The notes under the pieces were generated by a model. The model made no database searches, had not been told where the DNA came from, and saw only the letters and a list, made by a program, of their open reading frames with translations. The position numbers and the translations under genes were made by a program. Of a DNA stretch of 64,000 nucleotides, positions 44,984 to 53,333 are shown in pieces; position 1 is the first letter of the stretch; every line of letters starts with the position of its first letter. The DNA lies in assembly GCA_030684395.1 (NCBI GenBank), contig JAUXTT010000042.1, forward strand, positions 124,001-188,000, in the 5' to 3' direction. The DNA is from Bacteroidota bacterium. Lineage in GTDB: Bacteria; Bacteroidota; Bacteroidia; B-17B0; Aurantibacillaceae.

Positions 44984-46489
44984 TTAATTGTTACTGTTTT
45001 TTTTAAGCCAATCCTCGATGTCTTTAAAGCAAACAACGAAATTTTGATTTGACATAACAGGGAATCTAGAAACAATATAATGAGTAATATTATTCATTCC
45101 AAGCTTATTCTTTATTAAATCCTCTCTACTGACCTCTTTTGCGTATGCATCATCATAATATTTACATAATTTGGAATTAATTCTTGCAGTTCTTTTTATA
45201 TCCAAATCAATCAACGAAATTTCAAATAAGTTATTTTTACATTGAAAATTATGAATTTCACCGTTTCTTGTCATCACCAAATCAAATTCTTTTCTATTTA
45301 TCCTAGTTACTCCACTATTCTCAAAACCATAACGTTCGAGAATTTTAGTTACTCTATCCTCAAATATGAAACCTGAATGGATTTGAAATCTTTTATTCCT
45401 TTCTAATTTAATTGTTAAACTATTCGTAATAAATCTAACAAATAACATTACGTTAGAATAATACTCACCATTTGAATATGAAAAGGGAGAAAATGAGTTA
45501 AGATGATCTAAATAATCATTAGATTCTAAAGTTAATGCTAGGTTTGAAAACCTTTGTTGCAATGTTTTAAACTCACTTTCAGGAATTACTATTCTGTAAT
45601 CTTCACAAATGAATTCTCTTAAAAAAGGTGTAATTTTTTTAATTTCAACAAATATGGCAATTTTGTCAACTCCATAATTATTAAATACACACTCATACAG
45701 AGCAATCGAATCTTCAACTTCGTTAAATGAGAACATTTGATTATTTGGTTTTGAAGATGATAATCCCTTTAAACAATCAATATTTCTAAATTCAATTTGA
45801 TCTATAAGTGTAAGACGTTGAGGTTCTAAGGAAAGGTCCTCAAGGTGCGAAAACTCTTTATTCCAGGTTATCACTCCTTGGTTATTATACATTTCAAAAT
45901 CCTCATAGCACATTTCCTGTAAAAGTATGTTTCTCACAGTCGTAAGTTGAACCATATAGACTTCAAGATGAAAAATTTCGAATTCGAAAAATTCCGCATC
46001 AGACATGACCACTGACCCCGTTGCAAATTGAGGAATTAGACTAAGGTAGGTAACGAAGTATCTTCTCCGCTCAGATGAATATTTAAATAATTCGTATACA
46101 GTTGTTATTGATCTTAAAGTCTGCTTAATAGGATGTTTTCTGGTTTTAATAAAATTTATTGCTTTTGAAAAATCACAAATGAATTCTTCTAGGCGCTTAA
46201 CAGCTTCCTCTCCTATTTCTTCAGTTATATTGGGTTTAATTTTCTGGTAATTGCCCTCATTCAAAACAATGGAATTCAGTGATATAGACATCACTTCCGT
46301 AAACAACTCATCATCACAAATTTCAGTAAACAGATTAACAACTGTATCCACCCCTTCAACAACTTTACGGCTAGAGAGATGTGCTCTTTCTGGCTCAAGA
46401 ATAGAAATTGAACCGATAAAAGCTTTTAACAACTCCTCTGATTGATTGGCAAATATTCCTTGTATATCGCCTTTAATTATAGATTTCAT
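44984..46489 (-). CDS. Candidate PD-(D/E)XK nuclease-domain protein
   Basis: Soluble protein of 501 residues. The start at 46489 (MKSIIKGDIQGIF) is preferred over one 36 bp upstream, which adds a hydrophobic stub. The first ~370 residues are helical and unassigned. The C-terminal ~120 residues fit a restriction-endonuclease-like core: Glu377 in FIFEDRVTKILERYGF, Asp403 in KEFDLVMTRNG, and Gln416-x-Lys418 in HNFQCKNN. A QxK variant is known in Mrr-like and other nucleases. It stands alone without methylase or helicase partners. It could be a solitary defence or repair nuclease, but the assignment rests on motif spacing only. Confidence 0.55.
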   Translation of the reverse strand: MKSIIKGDIQGIFANQSEELLKAFIGSISILEPERAHLSSRKVVEGVDTVVNLFTEICDDELFTEVMSISLNSIVLNEGNYQKIKPNITEEIGEEAVKRLEEFICDFSKAINFIKTRKHPIKQTLRSITTVYELFKYSSERRRYFVTYLSLIPQFATGSVVMSDAEFFEFEIFHLEVYMVQLTTVRNILLQEMCYEDFEMYNNQGVITWNKEFSHLEDLSLEPQRLTLIDQIEFRNIDCLKGLSSSKPNNQMFSFNEVEDSIALYECVFNNYGVDKIAIFVEIKKITPFLREFICEDYRIVIPESEFKTLQQRFSNLALTLESNDYLDHLNSFSPFSYSNGEYYSNVMLFVRFITNSLTIKLERNKRFQIHSGFIFEDRVTKILERYGFENSGVTRINRKEFDLVMTRNGEIHNFQCKNNLFEISLIDLDIKRTARINSKLCKYYDDAYAKEVSREDLIKNKLGMNNITHYIVSRFPVMSNQNFVVCFKDIEDWLKKNSNN

Positions 46490-46562
46490 TGAGTAAATAT
46501 TTTGTGCCAATAGTAAATATAACAATCAAATCTGAAACAAGAAACTTGAAATATCAAACAGC

Positions 46563-47735
46563 TTAAACACTCCTCTTAGTCGGAGTCCAAATGTTACTCT
46601 CTACACCCCAGGCCCAAACAAAGAAACCTTTAAGTAAAGCTGTGTTCATTTTTACGAAGTGAGCGGCGTATCTAAACAAGCCGCTTGGATTTTTTTTGGA
46701 AGAAAAGATGGCGTCGAAGGCCGGAGATAAAAGCAATAATAGCTCCATCGCAAAAAAGAAGAAAAAGAGATTATTGTAAAAAGATAAAATGAAACTGAGT
46801 ATAAAACAAAAGATCAAAAAGAAAGGTGTATGCCATCTCAATACTTTGTGTGAGATAAATGCAAAACCAATTCCTCCGTTAAGTAATAAACCTTTGTATC
46901 TGTTTAAGTTCTGGAAATTACCTATGGAGATCCTTACTTTACGTTTAAACTCTTCATCACCACTTGTTGGTACATCTTCGTGGCAAATGGCTTCGGGTTC
47001 AAATAAAGCGTAACCACCCTTTTCAATTACGTTCATGGTGATGTAAAAATCATCCATATAAAAATTCTTAGGTACAGGTGCAAACCATTCCTTACGAATA
47101 GCATAACAGCCTCCCTCCGCTCCCATCACTGATTTCCAACGAAGGCTTTCAGCGTATTTAATTTTATTCTCGAATTGTATGTAATTGATCTCCTGTTTGG
47201 CAATGCCTTCTGTTTTAGGAGCAACCTTCACAATATTAGCTGCCACCTGAGCAACTTTCGGGTTTTTGAAATGCTGTACAAGTTTAAAGAATGTATCAGG
47301 AAAGAACATTACGTTAGCATCTGTTAATACGAATAAATCAGCTGTAGCATTCTCTGCCAGTTTATTGATGATGCCTGACTTACCTGTTCTGCCGGGGAAT
47401 TCAACCAAATGTACATTCGAATTTTTCTCAACAAAAGATCTTATGATCTCATTCGTTCTGTCTGTTGAAGCGTCAGAGCCAATGTAAATATTCAATTTCC
47501 CAATTGGATAAGTTGTATTCAACATAGTATTGATCTTCTCTTCCAACACCTTTTCTTCATTGTAAGCTGCCAATAAAACATCAATGGTAGGAAGTTCATC
47601 TGTTTCTAAATACAATTCCTCATTCTGTTTTTTCTTAGGCGTAGAAGCTATGATCCATAATGGATAAAAGATGTACGTGTGCATAATGCACAAAGCAAAA
47701 ATTACAAATAAGGCTATGAGAAAAATATGGATCAA
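46563..47735 (-). CDS. Membrane glycosyltransferase family 2
   Basis: Integral inner-membrane glycosyltransferase of 390 residues. The frame begins with TTG, 3 bp after the purC stop, and this start gives the N-terminal membrane segment usual in the family; the first ATG lies 17 codons in and would cut into it. The GT-A domain has DVLLAAYNEEKVLEEKI, IGSDASTDRTNEI, and the metal-binding FVLTDANVMF. Further on come FYMDDFYITMNVIEKG and HEDVPTSGDEEFKRKVRI. At least two C-terminal membrane segments follow. It probably makes a cell-envelope polysaccharide; the sugar is unknown. It probably shares a transcript with purC. Confidence 0.9.
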   Translation of the reverse strand: MIHIFLIALFVIFALCIMHTYIFYPLWIIASTPKKKQNEELYLETDELPTIDVLLAAYNEEKVLEEKINTMLNTTYPIGKLNIYIGSDASTDRTNEIIRSFVEKNSNVHLVEFPGRTGKSGIINKLAENATADLFVLTDANVMFFPDTFFKLVQHFKNPKVAQVAANIVKVAPKTEGIAKQEINYIQFENKIKYAESLRWKSVMGAEGGCYAIRKEWFAPVPKNFYMDDFYITMNVIEKGGYALFEPEAICHEDVPTSGDEEFKRKVRISIGNFQNLNRYKGLLLNGGIGFAFISHKVLRWHTPFFLIFCFILSFILSFYNNLFFFFFAMELLLLLSPAFDAIFSSKKNPSGLFRYAAHFVKMNTALLKGFFVWAWGVESNIWTPTKRSV

Positions 47736-47738
47736 AAC

Positions 47739-48686
47739 TTAGTTCAATGAGATTAAAGCATTAACCACATTGTTTTCGATGCGCTCGCTGATGTTTTCCA
47801 AAGGATGTTTCACAAATTTTTCTCCGGTTACTTTTTCATATAACTCAATATAACGATGAGATATTTCGTTGATCCATTGTTCGCTCATCTCAGGAACCTG
47901 TTGTCCGTCCTTACCCTGGAAACCATTCTCAATTAACCAACGGCGTACAAACTCTTTACTTAATTGTTTTTGTTCTTCACCTTTTGCCTGACGCTCTTCG
48001 TACCCTTCTTTATAAAAATAACGGGAAGAATCAGGTGTGTGAATTTCATCCATCAATACAACTTTACCATCGTACAAACCAAATTCGTATTTAGTATCCA
48101 CCAACAACAAACCTTGTTTAGCTGCAATCTCACAACCACGCTGATATAATGCTCGAGTGTATTTTTCTATCTGCACATAGTGTTCTTCGCTTACAATACC
48201 CTGTTTCAAAATTTCTTCGCGTGAAATGTCTTCATCGTGTCCTGCAGCTGCTTTGGTTGTAGGAGTAATGATAGGCTCAGGAAGTTTATCGCTTTCCTTT
48301 AATCCTTCCGGTAATGTTACACCACACAAAGTGCGCAAACCTGAAGCGTAAGTACGTGCTGCATGTCCTGCAAGGTAACCACGGATCACCATCTCTACTT
48401 TAAAAGGCTGGCACATTTTACCGATACTCACCACAGGATCAGGCGACATCAATAACCAGTTAGGAACAATATCTTCAGTAGCTTTTAAAAACTTAGCAGC
48501 GATCTGATTCAATACTTGCCCTTTGTAAGGAATTCCTTTTGGAAGAATCACATCAAATGCACTGATACGGTCAGAAGCAACCATTACCAGGTATTTTTGT
48601 TTTACTGTATATACATCGCGTACTTTCCCTTTGTAAACTGCTGTTTGTCCCGGGAATTCAAAATCTGTTTTTGTTAACGTATTCAT
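47739..48686 (-). CDS. purC: Phosphoribosylaminoimidazole-succinocarboxamide synthase
   Basis: Joins CAIR and aspartate with ATP to make SAICAR in purine synthesis. The start at 48686 gives 315 residues, the long form related to the yeast enzyme; an upstream ATG would add 11 residues with no match. Visible motifs: [25 protein letters not shown], the substrate loop [37 protein letters not shown] and [14 protein letters not shown]. It lies 116 bp after phoH and 3 bp before the glycosyltransferase. Confidence 0.97.
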   Translation of the reverse strand: MNTLTKTDFEFPGQTAVYKGKVRDVYTVKQKYLVMVASDRISAFDVILPKGIPYKGQVLNQIAAKFLKATEDIVPNWLLMSPDPVVSIGKMCQPFKVEMVIRGYLAGHAARTYASGLRTLCGVTLPEGLKESDKLPEPIITPTTKAAAGHDEDISREEILKQGIVSEEHYVQIEKYTRALYQRGCEIAAKQGLLLVDTKYEFGLYDGKVVLMDEIHTPDSSRYFYKEGYEERQAKGEEQKQLSKEFVRRWLIENGFQGKDGQQVPEMSEQWINEISHRYIELYEKVTGEKFVKHPLENISERIENNVVNALISLN

Positions 48687-48694
48687 TTCTTTTA

Positions 48695-48748
48695 CATTCA
48701 ATTTTTTAACACAGAGCACTCAGAGTTTAAAGAGTTGCACAGAGTTGT
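48695..48748. repeat. Short dispersed CACAGAG-type intergenic repeat
   Basis: Between purC and phoH lie CACAGAGCACTCAGAG and GCACAGAG direct copies. This resembles the common Bacteroidota intergenic CACAGAG/CTCTGTG repeats, which are often found as hairpins. Only one arm is obvious here. Non-coding. Confidence 0.35.
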
Positions 48749-48802
48749 TTTTATATTCCTCAATCAGTCTTGAATCTTGTGTCTAATAGTCTTGCGTCTC
48801 CC

Positions 48803-49816
48803 CTACTTCTTCTCTTCTTCCTTCTTATGATAAGGTCTTTTTTCCACCGGCGGTTTGTTAGATGTATCGTGCAACATCGTATCGTATTTAGCAACAATCT
48901 CTTTTACCAATCGGTGACGAATCACATCACTTCCATCCAAATATATTACTTCAATTCCTTTAATTCCTTTTACAATACGCAAAGCCTGTGGCAATCCTGA
49001 AGGCTGGTTACGCGGAAGATCCACCTGCGAGCCATCACCTGTAATAATAAATTTTGCACTTGCTCCCATACGTGTCAAAAACATTTTCATCTGACTTTCG
49101 GTGGTATTCTGCGCCTCATCTAAAATTACAAATGCATTATCCAAAGTTCTTCCACGCATAAATGCAAGCGGTGCTATCTGAATAACTTTTGTTTCGAGAT
49201 ATTGATTCAACTTGTCCATCGGGATCATATCGTACAATGCATCATACAATGGTTGTAAATACGGGTCCAGTTTTTCTTTCAGGTCACCCGGTAAAAAACC
49301 AAGATTCTCGCCAGCTTCAACTGCAGGGCGGGTAAGGATGATACGTTTTACTTCTTTGTTCTTTAACGCACGAACTGCCAATGCAACTGCGGTGTAAGTT
49401 TTTCCGGTACCTGCAGGGCCAACAGCAAAAAGCATGTCGTTCTTCATGATGCCGTCTACCATTTTGCGTTGGTTCGGAGTTTTGGCTTTGATTACCATAC
49501 CACTGTTACCAAACACTATCACATCATTTCCGGCATCTTCCAGCTTTTCAATGATATTATCTCCTGCTTGTCCCAACAAACGTTCGATTGCGTTTTCAGA
49601 AAGCACACCGTTTTTGTGGTAATAATCAACCAGCAACTCCAGTTTCTTTTCAAAACGCTCAATTTCCGCTTCATCACCGATCAATTTGATGGAATAGCCT
49701 CTTGCAACTATGCGCAATTTCGGGAAATATTTTTTCAGCAGGTTCAGCTTGTGATCGTTAACACCGTATAATTCAACAGGTTCAACGGATTCAACTGCTA
49801 TTATCTTTTCGCTCAA
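48803..49816 (-). CDS. phoH: PhoH-family ATPase
   Basis: Cytoplasmic P-loop NTPase of 337 residues, linked in other bacteria to RNA metabolism and stress. N-terminal KH-like region (IVARGYSIKLIGDEAEIERF), Walker A GPAGTGKTYTAVALAV, LTRPAVEAGENLGFLPGD, Walker B FVILDEAQNTTESQMKMFL, and FIITGDGSQVDLPRNQPSGL. The C-terminal tail is basic and proline-rich. The start codon is TTG (49816): a stop lies 12 nt upstream and no ATG occurs for over 100 codons. It is divergent from the SAM hydrolase gene. Confidence 0.95.
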   Translation of the reverse strand: MSEKIIAVESVEPVELYGVNDHKLNLLKKYFPKLRIVARGYSIKLIGDEAEIERFEKKLELLVDYYHKNGVLSENAIERLLGQAGDNIIEKLEDAGNDVIVFGNSGMVIKAKTPNQRKMVDGIMKNDMLFAVGPAGTGKTYTAVALAVRALKNKEVKRIILTRPAVEAGENLGFLPGDLKEKLDPYLQPLYDALYDMIPMDKLNQYLETKVIQIAPLAFMRGRTLDNAFVILDEAQNTTESQMKMFLTRMGASAKFIITGDGSQVDLPRNQPSGLPQALRIVKGIKGIEVIYLDGSDVIRHRLVKEIVAKYDTMLHDTSNKPPVEKRPYHKKEEEKK

Positions 49817-49924
49817 TTTCTTTGTTTATAATTCTGTTAATGAAATAGGTGAAGCCACCCATAAAGCAGGTAAATTTATTAATTACTTTTGAATGCACGA
49901 TACTATTTTTCCAACATTGTAAAC

Positions 49925-50713
49925 ATGCCTGTTATTACGCTTACCACCGATCTAGGCACCAAGGACAATTATTTGGCTCTGGCAAAAGCGTATATCCTTA
50001 AAAACCTTCCGGGTACTGCTATCATTGATATTTCTAATGAAATTGATAAATACAACGTTCAACAAGCTGCTTATATTTTCGGAAACGCATTTGAACATTT
50101 CCCCGAAAACACTGTTCATATTTTGGGCGTGAAATCGGCAAATGTGGATAGTAAAGACAATTTGTTCATTAAACACAATGATCAATTCATATTTTGCCCT
50201 GATAACGGGATCTACAGCCTGTTTGCAGATGGGCAAAGAGATGAAGTTTATAAATTGAAAGCAGATCTTTTTCCATCTACAATTTTGTTTGTTAGGGATA
50301 CTTTATTGAAAGCAGCCGTTGAGTTTTTAAAGACAAATAAGGCAGAAGATATTGCTGATAAAACAGACGATTATTTGCAAGCACTCATGTTTCAACCAAC
50401 TTATGGAACCGATGCTATTGTTGGGAAATGTGTTTACATTGATTCATACGGAAATGTGGTAACCAATATCAAGAAGGGCTTTTTTGAATCGACCCGCAAT
50501 AACAGAAAGTTTACCATTCATTTACCAAACATCCGTATTGAAGAAATTGCAAGTAACTACGATGACGTTCCAACCAGCGATGCGTTAGCGATCTTCAATA
50601 GTGCAGGTCATTTGGAAATAGCCATTAATAAAGGAGCGGCGAGGCAATTGTTGTTCCCGAGAAACATGCATTCTCACACTGATTTTAATATAACCGTTGA
50701 ATTTGAATCATGA
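49925..50713 (+). CDS. SAM hydrolase / SAM hydroxide adenosyltransferase family protein (DUF62)
   Basis: Cytoplasmic protein of 262 residues that would split S-adenosylmethionine with water into adenosine and methionine. The start at 49925 places VITLTTDLGTKDNYLALAKA at the N-terminus, as usual; an in-frame ATG 36 bp upstream is not needed. Other family marks are SNEIDKYNVQQAAYIFGNA, the PDNGIYSLF loop, and the second-domain motif YIDSYGNVVTNI. The end of the gene overlaps the next start by 4 bp (ATGA), so the monooxygenase-like gene is coupled. Confidence 0.9.
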   Translation: MPVITLTTDLGTKDNYLALAKAYILKNLPGTAIIDISNEIDKYNVQQAAYIFGNAFEHFPENTVHILGVKSANVDSKDNLFIKHNDQFIFCPDNGIYSLFADGQRDEVYKLKADLFPSTILFVRDTLLKAAVEFLKTNKAEDIADKTDDYLQALMFQPTYGTDAIVGKCVYIDSYGNVVTNIKKGFFESTRNNRKFTIHLPNIRIEEIASNYDDVPTSDALAIFNSAGHLEIAINKGAARQLLFPRNMHSHTDFNITVEFES

Positions 50714-51003
50714 TCACACGTATTGTAAAAATGACCTTTGTTCCCGAAAGAGTTAATGAATTCTTAAAGGTATTTGACGCTAACAAAGAACGCATTGCCG
50801 GTTTTGAAGGTTGTACGCATTTAAAATTATTGCAAAGCATTGATGATGCTACTATCTTTTTCACATACAGTCATTGGGATACAGTGGAACATTTAAACAA
50901 ATACAGAGATTCGGATCTCTTCATCAATGTTTGGAATCAAACCAAAATTTTGTTTGCTGATAAAGCTGAGGCTTGGAGTGTGGATGTGAAGTTTGAGAGT
51001 TGA
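50710..51003 (+). CDS. Antibiotic biosynthesis monooxygenase-fold (ABM) protein
   Basis: Dimeric alpha/beta ferredoxin-like protein of 97 residues. ITRIVKMTFVPERVNEFLKV, FEGCTHLKLLQSIDDATIFF and YSHWDTVEHLNKYRDSDLF follow the ABM pattern. Such proteins act as cofactor-free oxygenases, haem-degrading enzymes or sensors; key haem ligands are not apparent. It is coupled to the SAM hydrolase gene (4-bp overlap). This pairing is seen in Bacteroidota, but its meaning is unknown to me. Confidence 0.85.
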   Translation: MITRIVKMTFVPERVNEFLKVFDANKERIAGFEGCTHLKLLQSIDDATIFFTYSHWDTVEHLNKYRDSDLFINVWNQTKILFADKAEAWSVDVKFES

Positions 51004-51023
51004 ACATATTTGTCAAAAAAGTA

Positions 51024-51461
51024 ATGGAAAATGTGAGCAAATTATATGAACTAATTGAACCTTTGTACCAAAACATAGTTATTCTTATTTCTGATTCACA
51101 CAGCCAAAAATTTTTAATTGACCTTACCAAACAAAGAAATCCGGGATTTAATTGCACGCTTTCTGTATATCTTAAAAAGACTGTAAATATGGATAATGAA
51201 ATAGGCATGACTCTTAGTACTAACTGTCAAAACCAATCTCATTTCATGCATTTGCGGAATAATAAAACAAATGATGCCTTTTATTTAATGTCTGATATTT
51301 ATTTGGAAAAGAGTGAATCATCTGAAGAATTGATGGCGACGAATGAATTTTCCTTTGATGAAAACTCTAGCGTTATTGACAGCGAGATCATTTCTGCTAC
51401 TGAAAATCTGATAGAGCAAGGCAGCCAGAAAATTTTGGAGTTCATTAAAGAGAACAGTTAA
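51024..51461 (+). CDS. Hypothetical protein, 145 residues
   Basis: No family recognised. The ATG at 51024 is preferred; a TTG at 51000 overlaps the previous stop (TTGA) and would add eight residues, which would also make it the third coupled gene of this operon. The product is soluble, starting MENVSKLYELIEPLYQNIVI, with an acidic C-terminal half and a final amphipathic helix (ATENLIEQGSQKILEFIKE). Confidence 0.6.
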   Translation: MENVSKLYELIEPLYQNIVILISDSHSQKFLIDLTKQRNPGFNCTLSVYLKKTVNMDNEIGMTLSTNCQNQSHFMHLRNNKTNDAFYLMSDIYLEKSESSEELMATNEFSFDENSSVIDSEIISATENLIEQGSQKILEFIKENS

Positions 51462-51500
51462 TTCATTATTCCTACCTCCAATGTATTCGAGTAGGATTTC

Positions 51501-51540
51501 AATTTTCCCAAATTGGTTAAATATTTCCCAGATTGGTAAT
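51501..51540 (+). promoter_or_regulatory. Candidate HigA operator: two 20-bp tandem repeats
   Basis: AATTTTCCCAAATTGGTTAA (51501-51520) is followed directly by ATATTTCCCAGATTGGTAAT (51521-51540). Each contains TTTCCCARATTGGT with a CCAA-N-TTGG-type dyad (perfect in the first). The 20-bp period places both sites on the same DNA face, and they lie just upstream of the -7 box of the toxin-antitoxin operon, as expected for an autorepressor site. Confidence 0.5.
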
Positions 51541-51547
51541 TGTTTTA

Positions 51548-51555
51548 TATATTTG
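51548..51555 (+). promoter_or_regulatory. -7 promoter element of higBA
   Basis: TATATTTG matches TAnnTTTG 15 bp before the toxin start codon, right behind the tandem operator-like repeats. Confidence 0.5.
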
Positions 51556-51569
51556 CGTAGGCAATTTGT

Positions 51570-51890
51570 ATGAATATTTATAACAAGAGTTCCATTATTG
51601 AATTTTTCAAGAAACATGCGGATTCAAAAATCCCATTGGAGATATGGTATGAGGAGGTTTTCGGGAAAAACTGGAAATCGCCTAATGAGTTGAAACAAAG
51701 TTATGGAGGAAGTGTAAGTATTCTGAAGAATAGTAGAGTGGTTTTTGATATAAAAGGAAACGATTACAGGTTGGTTGCTGCTATCAATTACGAGAACAAG
51801 TGGGTTTTCATAAAGTTCATTGGCACTCATCAGCAATATGATAGGATTGATGCCAATACAATTGATCTTTACAAATCAACAAAGAAGTAA
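51570..51890 (+). CDS. higB: Type II toxin, HigB family
   Basis: Putative mRNA interferase of 106 residues in the RelE superfamily (HigB_toxin type). The family pattern is seen in SSIIEFFKKHADSKIPLEIW, KSPNELKQSYGGSVSILKNSR, VVFDIKGNDYRLVAAINYEN and WVFIKFIGTHQQYDRID. It would cut mRNA and stop growth when the antitoxin is lost. The toxin-first order with an XRE antitoxin behind it, 17 bp apart, is the usual higBA layout. Probably intact. Confidence 0.9.
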   Translation: MNIYNKSSIIEFFKKHADSKIPLEIWYEEVFGKNWKSPNELKQSYGGSVSILKNSRVVFDIKGNDYRLVAAINYENKWVFIKFIGTHQQYDRIDANTIDLYKSTKK

Positions 51891-51907
51891 AATTAAAAAT
51901 AAAGAAA

Positions 51908-52264
51908 ATGGAAGTTGAAATCATAAAAAATAAAAAACAATACGAGAAAGCCTTACAGCGTTTCGAAGAGATTTTTTTAGCCAAATCAAACACTAAAGAA
52001 GGGAAAGAGGCGCAGTTACTTGCTTTGGTCATTGAAAATTATGAGAACACTCATTACAAAATAGATGCGCCTGATCCAATTGAAGCTATAAAGTACAAAA
52101 TGGCGCAAATGAATCTTTCTAAAAAAGAACTGGGAGAAATCTTGGGTTACTCAAGCCGTGTGAGTGAGATATTAAGCCGTAAACGTAAATTAACTCTTGA
52201 AATGGTTCGTAATCTTCATGAGAAACTAAACATTCCTTTAGAGTCATTGATACAGGCATACTAA
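51908..52264 (+). CDS. higA: Type II antitoxin, HigA family (XRE helix-turn-helix)
   Basis: Antitoxin of 118 residues. The N-terminal half is helical (KNKKQYEKALQRFEEIFLA) and the C-terminal half is an XRE-type HTH (KMAQMNLSKKELGEILGYSS, VSEILSRKRKLTLEMVRNLH, LNIPLESLI). It would bind and block HigB and repress the operon through the tandem sites at 51501-51540. Standard length and order for the family. Confidence 0.92.
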   Translation: MEVEIIKNKKQYEKALQRFEEIFLAKSNTKEGKEAQLLALVIENYENTHYKIDAPDPIEAIKYKMAQMNLSKKELGEILGYSSRVSEILSRKRKLTLEMVRNLHEKLNIPLESLIQAY

Positions 52265-52305
52265 CTAATTCTCCTTACTCCTCAGTTTATTTTCGAATAA
52301 TTGAT

Positions 52306-52313
52306 TAAATTTG
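52306..52313 (+). promoter_or_regulatory. -7 promoter element of the second toxin-antitoxin pair
   Basis: TAAATTTG matches TAnnTTTG 20 bp upstream of the antitoxin start, so this pair can be transcribed separately from higBA. Confidence 0.45.
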
Positions 52314-52332
52314 TAATAATCATAATAAAATC

Positions 52333-52527
52333 ATGAAAGGGATAAGCTACATAACTGATGGAAGTAACAAAAGACGCGCTGTTGTAATTGATCTAAAAAC
52401 AATTGAACTGCACGATGAAGACGTTCATGAATTTATAGATGTGCTTGTTGCAGAAAGCCGCAAAAACGACGAGAAAGTAAGTTGGGAAGATGCAAAAAAA
52501 GTTCTTAAGAAAAAAGGTAAGATCTAA
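52333..52527 (+). CDS. Small antitoxin of a RelE/ParE-type pair
   Basis: Protein of 64 residues: a strand with GSNKRRAVVIDLKTIEL, an acidic helix (HDEDVHEFIDVLVAESRK) and a basic tail. It resembles the short DUF2683-type antitoxins found before RelE-like toxins. Its TAA overlaps the toxin ATG by one base (TAATG), a coupling seen in such pairs. It would mask the toxin and may bind its own promoter. Confidence 0.8.
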   Translation: MKGISYITDGSNKRRAVVIDLKTIELHDEDVHEFIDVLVAESRKNDEKVSWEDAKKVLKKKGKI

Positions 52528-52784
52528 TGTACAAAATTGAAATCACCAAACATGCTTTAAAGGAGATTCTTTCATTACCCACAAAAACCTCCAAACTAAT
52601 TTCCAAAACAATCGAGAACCTTGCTTCAAATCCCAGACCTCAAGGCTGTAAAAAACTAAAAGGCGAAAAAGAATATTTATGGAGAGTAAGAGTTGGAGAT
52701 TATCGTGTCATTTATGACATTCAGGATAAAGTTGAAATCATTGAAATCCGTAAAGTTGGTCATAGAAAACATATTTACGAATAA
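52527..52784 (+). CDS. RelE/ParE-family toxin
   Basis: Toxin of 85 residues with a complete RelE/ParE fold: YKIEITKHALKEILSLP, IENLASNPRPQGCKKLKGEK, and the catalytic-side strand LWRVRVGDYRVIYDIQD, ending VEIIEIRKVGHRKHIYE. These features (RVGDYRVIY, RxGHRxxxY) indicate a RelE-type ribosome-dependent mRNA endonuclease. Translationally coupled to the antitoxin. It lies directly behind higBA, so two modules are stacked. Confidence 0.92.
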   Translation: MYKIEITKHALKEILSLPTKTSKLISKTIENLASNPRPQGCKKLKGEKEYLWRVRVGDYRVIYDIQDKVEIIEIRKVGHRKHIYE

Positions 52785-53321
52785 TCAACTTCCCCTCACC
52801 CACCCTATCCCCGTATAATCATACAAACTAGGATCAACAAAATAACATTCACCAGTTTTTATATTCTCAATTTTCACAAAATCATGGTCTTTGAAAAAAG
52901 GTGATGAGATATATTGATGAACATTAATTCCAAGAACGTAGATCTTAGCAATTTGCGGACTAGCTTTCCAGTCCGTCATTTTGTTTTCTTCAAATAATTG
53001 ATTGCAAACAGCTGAACAAAAAGCTGCGTATCCTATACAATTCGCTTTTTTGCTTTTCAAAAGTTTGTTGGGATCCTTATCGCATTTGGAAAAGGTGAAT
53101 TGAAGTGTTTCCGATGTTAACGCTAATGACTCTTCAATTATTTCTTCCGGATCATTTTCATTAGTTGCAAGATCAAAAACAGATTTATCAGAAAAGCCAA
53201 CATTACTTCGCACACCTGTTGATCTATAGCTCACAAACTGCCTAAAATAGAAGCCGCCAAATAATGCCCAGCCCAAATATAAACTGAAGAGAATAATAAA
53301 TATGTTTCTAAAGCGGATCAT
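52785..53321 (-). CDS. Transglutaminase-like membrane-anchored protein
   Basis: Protein of 178 residues. The start at 53321 opens into a single membrane segment (FRNIFIILFSLYLGWALFGG); a start 27 bp upstream is possible. The extracytoplasmic part matches the transglutaminase/papain-like fold: a Cys in KANCIGYAAFCSAVCNQL, a His in KDHDFVKIENIKTG, and an Asp in CYFVDPSLYDYTG, which fits a Cys-His-Asp triad. The substrate is unknown. It converges on the RelE toxin gene with no gap. Confidence 0.7.
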   Translation of the reverse strand: MIRFRNIFIILFSLYLGWALFGGFYFRQFVSYRSTGVRSNVGFSDKSVFDLATNENDPEEIIEESLALTSETLQFTFSKCDKDPNKLLKSKKANCIGYAAFCSAVCNQLFEENKMTDWKASPQIAKIYVLGINVHQYISSPFFKDHDFVKIENIKTGECYFVDPSLYDYTGIGWVRGS

Positions 53322-53333
53322 ATTCCAAAACTC

